From the NCBI GenBank assembly GCA_963691655.1, contig OY829327.1:87246019-87310018 (forward strand): DNA of 64,000 nucleotides, in the 5' to 3' direction. This DNA is from Toxonevra muliebris (taxonomy: Eukaryota > Arthropoda > Insecta > Diptera > Pallopteridae). The position numbers and the translations under genes are program-made. The notes below the pieces were generated by a model. The model was not told the DNA's origin, did not search any database, and saw only the letters and a list, made by a program, of their open reading frames with translations. This document shows, piece after piece, positions 57,085 through 64,000 of this stretch (position 1 is its first letter; every line of letters starts with the position of its first letter).

Positions 57085-57118
57085 GGTTAGGAAGTGCAGC
57101 ACGCGGCTGCGCTTCCTA
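57085..57118. repeat. 33-bp hairpin insertion specific to the 5' LTR
   Basis: GTTAGGAAGTGCAGC, a 5-base loop ACGCG, then GCTGCGCTTCCTAAC form a near-perfect 15-bp stem with one G-T pair. The 3' LTR reads straight from GACGAAAA to TAACAAAATT at the same place. Confidence 0.9.
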
Positions 57119-57399
57119 ACAAAATTAAAATTAAATAATTTTAATTTCGCGAGTGACGCGCCGCGGAATTAAATCGCGATAAAACTTCCCGCAAATGTTG
57201 TTTTGTTGGCACGAAATTCGACATTTTCAGCTATAGTAAAACACTTTTGTAAAATTATGAAAATTATTGGACAGATCAATTCTTCTAGTATTTTTGGCGC
57301 TCTTCGAGATAGAATAGCTGTCAATGTCAAAAAAAATGTCGTGTATGATAGATATGAAGTTAGTCACAATTACAAGTTTGTACATTCATACTCCCAATA

Positions 57400-57912
57400 T
57401 ATTTGTTCGATATAAGTTTTGCGCAGTGACGTTTCATGAGGAATGATTTTATTAATAAAAAACTTCTTAATTGTGGATTGTAAAATACAATGGAATATCT
57501 GCAGAAATAAAAGCTTGGCATAAATCCAAACAAAATATTTTAAAACCTGCCACTGCAGAGGTAGTAATCAAAGGATGTATTGTTTTTTCTGAGCGCCGAT
57601 CATTCAATTCTTTAAGTTTCTGGCTTTTCAAATGCTAGTCAAAAAAAAAAAAAAAGAAGTAAAGTATGTGAAAACATGCATATAATGTAAAATATGCAAA
57701 AATATGTACAGTTTTCCAAAAATATGTATGCAAAAATATGCATTTATTGTAAAATATGCCAAAATATGCATTTATTGTAAAATATGCAAAAATATGCATT
57801 AACCATTGAATGCCGTTTTAAAGGAAATTTCATGATTCGTAAAGATAACTTAACTATTTTACTTTTAAGATGCCCAGTAAAAACATGCATTTGCATGGAA
57901 TTCCTTGCCCTA
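57400..57912. repeat. Right part of U with a 28-bp tandem repeat
   Basis: Units of about 28 bp containing ATGCATTTATTGTAAAATAT recur at about 57679 (variant), 57732 and 57761, followed by a partial unit to about 57800. No coding potential. Confidence 0.8.
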
Positions 57913-57916
57913 TTCA

Positions 57917-58447
57917 CATTGGCGTAACCTGGTAGGAGCCTGGCTGGGCACGGCCCACCCCAGCTGGCTCTAGGCCCCCCAGAAATAATATGGCAAGAAA
58001 AGTTAAGTCCAAAGAAAATTATTAATTTAAAGATTATATAAAAACTTATATTCATTAAAAAAAAATTTGAATATCTATGAAAAGAAAAGAAAAATTTTTG
58101 TTTACTTTTCGAGTTTTTGCTTTTGCAACAAAAGCTATGATGAATATTTAAAGCAGTTTCTACAACAAAATTTATAACATTTCCCTTTTTTATTAGATAT
58201 CAAATTTTCACGTATCCGGGGAAAAAATTTGACTTTTGAGTGATTTTGAAATCGCATTATGCTTGAGATCTCCTATTATAAAGACTTTGGTTAAGAGCAA
58301 CCATGTTATAGGAAAGGTTTTCAAATGAATCAATTATTAACATGAAAAACAAATTTGATAAAGAAAAACTTACAGCCGGAAAAGTGTTAAATATATTTTC
58401 TGAGGGCGCCTAGCCACCCCCAGAGAATTATCCTAGTTACGCCAATG
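57917..58447. mobile_element. Non-autonomous hAT-like element S
   Basis: The left end is CATTGGCGTAACCTGG and the right end in reverse complement CATTGGCGTAACTAGG. A perfect 8-bp duplication CCTATTCA lies at 57909-57916 and 58448-58455. It is 531 bp without coding capacity. It sits across the right edge of U and splits U's target duplication, so it is younger than U. Confidence 0.92.
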
Positions 58448-58459
58448 CCTATTCATGAG

Positions 58460-59298
58460 TAATGAATATTACTTATGCTTGGCTTTCACTATGTCATATT
58501 TCCTATCAATGAGAGAGAAAGAGAGAATTTCTTATATGAAATTTGCCAACATGCTGGCACATTTGATTGAAATGAGACAAAAGTTAATTAAAATATCCGG
58601 CATGCCTCATCTGTTGCGACATTGTTTTAGTATTGGGATTAAATTTAATTGCATCCTCAATTTATTTCTTTAAATTTTTATTTTACTTGCTCATTATTTA
58701 AAAACAATTAATAAAATATAAGCATTTTTATGCACATGGCCTAAAGAGAGTAATAAGAATTCAGGAGAGTATTGAGTTCTTAATTAATTGCATCATTTCA
58801 TTTAATTAATATCAATAAGGATCGTTCGCTACATATGGATTTGTATTTTTATTTATTTTTATTTAAAAAACCAATAAAAGTTTATTTACAAAAACACATT
58901 CATACATGTGCGTTTACCTATATATGCCACGGGGATAATATTATGCGTTCAAATTGGAGTTTATTTAAGTTGACTTCATTAATGAAACAAAAAAAAAAAA
59001 AAAAAACTTTAACAAATATTAACTTTAAATGACTGAGTTAATTAAAAAATATATACCAATACAAGTTGGCAACTTCATTTTTGTCTTACAAAGATTTTCA
59101 TGATTATCAAGGGAGATGAGTTTGAATTGACGGTGAATTTTTAAAATGGGCTCTAGCATCTACTTCATGTTGCTGTAAACTCATGAAATGTCTGATGTAA
59201 GAGACATAGAAAAAGCAACAAAAATATTGTTGCATTCTCTTTATCTCAGTTTGTACAGAAACCCTTTTTTACGACTCTTATTTTGATGATTTTAAAAC
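58460..59298. other. Non-coding stretch
   Basis: AT-rich, with an A run near 58990-59005; nothing recognised. Confidence 0.45.
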
Positions 59299-59306
59299 CT
59301 ATAAAG

Positions 59307-61143
59307 CAACGGTGGCCACCTCTACATGCTTTTTCTATGGAAATGAGAACTGTACGTGTGAAATATCTTATTCTCTTTTGCCCACGTGTTACTTTTTGTC
59401 CTACACCCAGAAAAATACCCATCTCTAAAACAAAGAAAAAGTTTCCTCAATTTGAATCCACGAAAATTTCTCTCGTTTATGTAAATTTTCCTCAAAATGA
59501 AGAAAAATGTGCTCCTTTCATGCAACCACGGTGTTCAATTTGAAGTAAGTTATTTCTTCATTTTTGGAAATTTAGTTGCGGTGCAATAAAATCCCAAATT
59601 TTAATGAAATTGTTAAAACTAAAATTAAAGGAAAGTAAGATAAAAAAGTAAATAAAATATAAGAAAATATGGGTGTGGTAAATGGGCATCTACATATATC
59701 ATTTTTTCTAAAACCTAGTCCCTACAACGCGTCGCTGCATAAAATTTTAACTCAATAGCTTTCACGAATTACTTTGTCTATTGTTAATACAAATGTGCAT
59801 GGAAAAATGAACGTTTCTGTTACGCCAGACCATGCATACTTTTATTAAATGAATTTAAACCTAATTAAAAATTGTTGAATTATATTTATATATATTGAAT
59901 TTTATAAATCTATAATCTACACCTTAAAATCTAGTACAAATTCTATGAATTACAATAACATATACATGTATATATATTAAATCAATCAATATTGATTAGC
60001 TGAATTACACATACATACATGATATATAATTTGAAGTAACTATGATATAAAAATTAGTATAATAAAAAATCACTCATCATCATAATATTGAACCGTCTAG
60101 TCAAATCTTATTTTCGACCTTAGCTTGGCAGCATTCTAATTATTAGCACCATCCCACAAACTTTTCGTTGAAAAAACTCTTCCAAATTTTCAGTTTCCAT
60201 AAACCTGTTTCATCCAAAATTTAGTCACATCAGCATATAAAAATTCAAGCACCATTTGGCTACGAAACAAAAGTATCAAAATACCATAAAGGGACAAATT
60301 ACCTTATTTAGAATAAAATAAAGTGGCATCATTAAACTTACATATTCTTTGTGCATAGAAAATGTAAGAAAGAGACGAATATACCAAAAATGTTTTCCTT
60401 ACGAAATTTTGGTATACACAAAAAACTAGCTTTACTCTTTTGGCCTTAGCAGACAATCGCGTACGCTTTGCTTTTCTTTTGAATTTTTTAGTCGGCGTCT
60501 GTATTTCAAGCGAAGCGGTTGAGTTTGTGGCTGTTGATATAATTTGTGAAAAAAAATTATATATATATTGTGAAAAATAAAAACAATCTATTCGTAATTT
60601 TTTTGGTGGCCATAAGGATCTTTTGATCATTTTAGGGTGATGACGCCTGTAGTGTATGTATGTAAAAATACATATGAATGTAAACCTTAATAATTATTAG
60701 AAATAAAATACTAAATTAATACAAGTAAAAAACATGATTTCTTTGCCTTTTAATTAAAACAACATTGTAGAAATTATTCCATAAATTGAGGATTTTTTTT
60801 CTAAAAAGGTAGTAAATTTACATCAATTTATGGAAAATTATTCCTCAAACTGAGAAAAATTTTACCTAAATTATATACAATTTCTCATAATAAAATAAAA
60901 TATTATTCATTTGAAAAACGCAATTTCTACAAATTGAAGACATATTTCTTTAATTTATAGAAAACTTCCTTCTTTCAAAGAAATTTTTCTCTAAAATAAA
61001 GAAAAAATATTTCCTCAATTCAAAGAAATTTTGTATATCAAAATGAGGAAACCGTTTCTATGGCGCCAAATCATTCCCATTTTCCCTCAATTCGATAACC
61101 GTTTTTCTTCAAACAAGGTAAGTATTTCTCTGGGTGTATAATG
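59307..61143 (+). mobile_element. Small hAT MITE Q2, split by Z2
   Basis: The left end CAACGGTGGCCACCTCTACA matches Q1. Flanks CTATAAAG (59299-59306) and CCATAAAG (61144-61151) match at 7 of 8. Q2's own sequence is about 100 bp; the rest is Z2. Confidence 0.75.
59404..61136 (+). mobile_element. TA-flanked element Z2 with long A/T-rich inverted ends
   Basis: 1,733 bp. The ends are CACCCAGAAAAATACCCATC and (reverse complement) CACCCAGAGAAATACTTACC, next to TA at 59402-59403 and 61137-61138. Motifs such as TTTCCTCAATTTGAA recur on both sides in inverse orientation. Family member Z1 lies at 31408. No transposase recognised: the 108-residue minus-strand frame (60304-60630) has a basic KKFKRKAKRTRLSAKAKR stretch but no catalytic motifs. 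Confidence 0.8.
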
Positions 61144-61151
61144 CCATAAAG

Positions 61152-63506
61152 AAATGAATTATTTTTGAATATTTCGTTATATTTGTTTATCTGATATTTG
61201 TTTACATATGTGTGCCTTAAAAACAGAGGTATGTGTATAACAAATCGATATCTTGTCCTTGTGTCAAAGTCATTTTCCTGTCATTTGTCAAAACCAAAAA
61301 TGATAGCCTTAGAAGCAACATTAACAGCATTACGTACGAGTAGCAGCAACAGCAACAGAAAGAGCAAAACAAAACAAAAAAAAAGTAAACAGTAGCACGT
61401 AAATCAAATCGAGCATATTTCTGCATGTTAAGTTGTCAATATGTTTTATGCTAAATTTGTCTACTGTGAACGCCTCCTTTGTGACAATATTTTTTTGCCA
61501 CATTTATTTTCGCTATTTTCGTGCACGAAACTCTACATATAAGCAACAATTACTTTGCGGTAGGAGCAACGCCTTCATGCAGTAGTAAAAGGAAAAAAAT
61601 ATCATTTGCTGCTACAATTTACAGCACATGATTGATGACTACTGGCTGGTTTACTGCGTGCATGTGTGATTTTCTACAAGAATTTTTGCAATGCGTGCTA
61701 AATTTTTATGAAATCTTCTTAACTTTTGATTAAAGAGAAAATCTAGAAGAATAAACAATGCAATCGCGAAAAATATAAATCAAAATCAATAGTAACAAGA
61801 GCAAAGTACAATGAGTCCTATAATAAAGCAGTTGAACTTTAACCTCAAGCTAAGCAGAACAGCCAGTCATAAAGTTTTCCAGCAAGCTAAATCTCTATAG
61901 CTTTAGAAGCAACAATATCATCTGTAATTTTTATTACAAACTCAACGTAGTAGAAAATAGTAAGAGATTCTTGTAAACAAAAGTAAAAATGAAACTGCTA
62001 CTATGTACCTATGTAAAAACTAAATATTGTGTCCTTTACTACTATGTCAATGTAGCTTGACACCTTTGATAAAAGCAAAACTCCTTCACTTTCTTCGTTT
62101 TAGCTTGCTTGATTTTTTTACAACTATATATTCACGCTCTAGTAAGACAAAGCACAGCAACTATTCCTATCCCCGCCTCGTTTGTTTCGTTTCGCAGACA
62201 GACTTAGTAGCATACAAAGCAAACCACTAGCGGTATATTTACTATTGTTGCTAGTAATAGCAGCAACAGCAGCAATTTGAATGTTCTGTGTGCAAATGAT
62301 ACAACTTTTATGGTTACACTAGATCCCTTCCAGTTCTTTTTACTCCTCTCCCATTCCATTTGTTTTGCAGCTCTATACAGCATCAAAATCAATATTTTGC
62401 AAATATTATTCTTCTGCTTTTGTGCGCTTTTAAATATGCAAAAATAATCAAGCAAACCAAACCACACCCATACATTTTTTTATTTCTCTATCCACACTTG
62501 CGACTTATCACAATCTGTCGCTTTTGCCCTCTCTCTTTCCCTATATTGTAAATACTTTCCATAATTGTTATAGCTCAAAGGCATTTGTTTTCAATAAATT
62601 TCTTTTATGCTTTATATATGTATGCATGTATTTGTGTATGTATTTGTTGTACTCCTTCCGTTTTTTATCCCTTGAGCTCTGTGTGCAACCACAATTTCCA
62701 CTCATTAATGCCCTACTCGTTTACGTTGTCCTTGCTGTTGTTGTCGTTGTCGTTGTCGTTGTCGTTGCCGTTCTTTCTCTCTCTTGTTCGTCTTTATCTT
62801 TGCCGAAACGTGATAACTCTTTGATAATGTTATTGTTGCTGTTATTGCTTTTGCCATTTCTTTTTGCTCTTTTTGGTATAAACATGTATATGTCGCTTCA
62901 GGCGATCCTTGCATTTTTTTTTTTATTAGTTATGCAAATCGTTATTGATTTGTGATTGAGAATGTCTGCTTATTTTTCTTTGCACTAAATATTTATGTGC
63001 GTGCATATGTAAATGAATGTATGTATTATTAATTTCGCAGTAAAATTTTAGTTTTCAATTGTAATATGACTTCGAAAACTATTAGCTGCTGTAAAGTTTT
63101 TAATAAGTGAGTTTTCGTAAAAATTAATTAAATTAAGTATTTTACAAAATATATATAAATTGAATTAAGACGTAATAATTAAAATAAAAAAAAAAAAATT
63201 TTAAAAATAAACAATCTTTTCATTGTAAATTAAAGAATTTGGCACGATAACAATTAACCACGGGTCCAGATAAGATAAAAGGTTAAACAAATGTATAATA
63301 AAAATTTCAAAGAAAAATTTTTACATTTTTTTTCTTTTCTTATCCATTTTATTAATGGATTTCCAATGAGATTTTCTCTGTTCTTTTATCGAGAAAGAAA
63401 ATATTGACATCAATAATCTAACTTCTTTGTAAAATGAAAAGATGTAACTTTTCAGCTAATAGTGCGGACACACGAGAGTGCATTTCAGGCAAATTTAACA
63501 TTTCGT
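61152..63506. other. Non-coding stretch with TTGTCG and CAG runs
   Basis: No gene supported. It holds a TTGTCG hexamer run (about 62737-62770) and AGCAGCAACAGC runs (61340-61360, 62256-62274). The frames here are Leu/Val- and Ser-rich low complexity. Confidence 0.5.
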
Positions 63507-63580
63507 TGAAATAAGTCTGAAATGCAGAATTTCGCCATATAAAAGTGTCAAATGAAATTCTGCATTTCAAACTCATTTCA
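63507..63580. repeat. Hairpin-forming 27-bp inverted repeat
   Basis: The arms at 63507-63533 and 63554-63580 are reverse complements except for two positions, with a 20-base loop. Each arm holds TGAAATGCAGAATTTC. It lies just upstream of LINE L5. Confidence 0.9.
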
Positions 63581-63640
63581 TTGAAATGCGTCTGAAATAA
63601 AGAAATTAACTAAGGCATGTATACGAAAAAAAACTGGTCG

Positions 63641-64000
63641 ACATTAACTTGTTATCAAACGACCAGCAGAGGAAGCCATCATAAACGTGAGAGCAGCTTA
63701 TGGTGGGACACAGACGGCGTTAATTACCCTACCAGCAGAAGAAGCTAAAACGGTTTTAGCCGTTAAGCAATTCCGTATCGGTTGGGCTCACTGCCGAATA
63801 ACTGAAATGGTATCTCCCACAAGATGCTACAAATGCTGGGGCTATGGCCATTTTGCTGTTGCATGGAAAGAAGTGGATAGAACGAGACTATGTTGGAAGT
63901 GTGGGCAGACCGGACACTTTGCGACTAACTACTCAAACAAGGAGAAGTGCGCATTATGCAATGGAGCACACTATGCAGGCAGCACGAAATGTCCGCGTTT
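63641..64000 (+). pseudogene. LINE L5: ORF1 (gag-like) with CCHC knuckles, runs off the window
   Basis: The frame is open from 63648 (after a TAA) to the window end. EEAIINVRAAYGGTQTALIT and FRIGWAHCRITE are followed by three knuckles: CYKCWGYGHFAVAW, CWKCGQTGHFATNY and CALCNGAHYAGSTKC. This is the C-terminal half of an ORF1/gag-like LINE protein of the I/R1/LOA type, which binds the LINE RNA. In the first and second knuckle the last Cys is Trp and Tyr, each one base from Cys. The 5' end is truncated near 63641. The remainder would lie right of the window. Confidence 0.8.

Larger units (their letters stand above)
48954..57181 (-). mobile_element. Ty3/gypsy LTR retrotransposon, apparently intact, no env
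   Basis: 8.2 kb on the minus strand, inserted in mariner copy 2. AAAC flanks both sides (48950-48953 and 57182-57185); the exact LTR edge is ambiguous by a base or two, so the duplication may be 3-5 bp. Order in element sense: 5' LTR, tRNA-Lys-type primer site, AT-rich leader, gag, pol (protease, RT, RNase H, integrase), polypurine tract, 3' LTR. There is no third frame for an envelope between pol and the LTR (71 bp). Long LTRs, the Lys primer and the RNase H style (CGRLARWALKLQQYDY) recall the Osvaldo/Ulysses group; that assignment is inference. Near-identical LTRs and open gag and pol argue for recent activity. Confidence 0.93.
55805..57181 (-). repeat. 5' LTR
   Basis: About 1,377 bp; 33 bp longer than the 3' LTR because of a hairpin at about 57085-57118. 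It carries a 94-residue frame (56541-56825) and a 66-residue frame (56874-57074), both also found in the other LTR. Confidence 0.93.
47968..57224 (-). pseudogene. mariner transposase copy 2, interrupted
   Basis: The start codon is at 57224 and the stop at 47968-47970. The frame is cut after about 13 codons by the LTR retrotransposon. The rest carries independent damage: an in-frame stop in the second HTH region (SKRLKA region, near 48680), a small deletion giving TAKPNIMLCIWWDMK without the usual HGSK, and frameshifts near 48090-48320. The open 113-residue piece (48324-48665) holds NWVPYELKPRDVERQFF and the region of the first Asp (here TSGEKW, Asp replaced by Gly-Glu context). It does keep the codons missing at the copy 1 frameshift. 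Confidence 0.88.
47895..57397 (-). mobile_element. mariner element, mellifera-type, copy 2, split by the LTR retrotransposon
   Basis: The ends TTGGGAGTATGAATGTATAA and (reverse complement) TTGGGAGTATGAATGTACAA lie beside TA at 47893-47894 and 57398-57399. The mariner parts are 47895-48953 and 57182-57397. Joined, they match copy 1 at 6154 without a gap at the retrotransposon site. Confidence 0.93.
47292..57912. mobile_element. hAT-like element U, split by mariner copy 2 and the LTR retrotransposon
   Basis: The left end is TAGGGCAAAGGAATTTCATG and the right end in reverse complement TAGGGCAAGGAATTCCATGC. The left flank TTCATGAG (47284-47291) matches the right flank TTCA (57913-57916) plus TGAG (58456-58459), because hAT S later split the right duplication. 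U's own sequence is about 1.1 kb (47292-47894 and 57398-57912). No transposase; it contains a 28-bp tandem repeat near its right end. Confidence 0.8.

Noticed and set aside
57679..57800. Regularly spaced 28-bp repeats reminiscent of a CRISPR array.
   Set aside because: The units are contiguous with no unique spacers, in a eukaryotic transposon; this is a minisatellite.
60304..60630. Basic 108-residue frame in Z2 as a DNA-binding protein.
   Set aside because: The Lys/Arg stretch is short, there are no HTH or catalytic motifs, and Z1 does not conserve the frame.
62524..62955. A 143-residue frame with hydrophobic stretches that could look like a membrane protein.
   Set aside because: It runs through TTGTCG and TTGTTG repeats, has a Val/Leu low-complexity core and no family features.

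Overview
The window looks like non-genic, repeat-rich DNA from a higher fly (Diptera, Schizophora). It is AT-rich and carries CAG/CAA runs and many short T/A-rich microsatellites. The transposon families are typical of flies: mellifera-type mariner, a DD41D 'rosa' mariner (a lineage I know from tephritid fruit flies), maT-like DD37D and ITm DD37E elements, LINEs with RNase H, a Ty3/gypsy LTR element, many non-autonomous hATs, piggyBac-like MITEs and a Helitron. A tephritid host is plausible but not proven. I could not support any host protein-coding gene, so the window may be intergenic or lie inside a very large intron.

Layout. 1-10.4 kb: hAT copy X-1, a broken LINE (L1) split by hAT Y-1, and a dead mariner. 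10.4-13.7 kb: a composite bounded by piggyBac-like ends, holding a maT-like transposon, a tRNA-like/SINE-like block and hAT X-2. 17.8-18.35 kb: a small piggyBac-like MITE. 19.8-25.5 kb: the deepest nest, in which a tiny hAT MITE (Q1) was hit by hAT X-3; X-3 holds maT-B and a LINE (L2), L2 was hit by hAT Y-2, and maT-C landed beside X-3. 27.2-29.35 kb: a DD41D mariner split by a solo-LTR-like insert. 29.8-30.7 kb: a piggyBac-like MITE and a tandem duplication. 31.4-33.5 kb: element Z1 holding hAT W and a LINE (L3). 35.8-37.9 kb: a Helitron-like element with a long central TTCTAC-rich tandem array. 38.3-41.0 kb: TA-flanked element V split by a DD37E transposon. 41.5-42.5 kb: LINE L4. 43.9-45.3 kb: hAT X-4. 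47.3-57.9 kb: hAT U split by a mariner, itself split by an 8.2-kb LTR retrotransposon, with hAT S abutting U. 59.3-61.1 kb: hAT Q2 split by Z2. 63.6-64 kb: ORF1 of another LINE (L5), running off the window.

The only apparently intact, young element is the Ty3/gypsy LTR retrotransposon (minus strand, 48954-57181). It has two LTRs of about 1.35 kb that are nearly identical by eye, full-length gag and pol, a tRNA-Lys-type primer site, a polypurine tract and a G_GGA_AAT slippery heptamer that explains the minus-1 gag-pol relation. All transposase and LINE genes seen are broken. Most insertions could be dated relative to each other because target-site duplications (8 bp for hATs, TA for mariners, TTAA for piggyBac-like, 3-5 bp for LTR) are still readable on both sides, and removing an insert often restores the reading frame of the element it hit.
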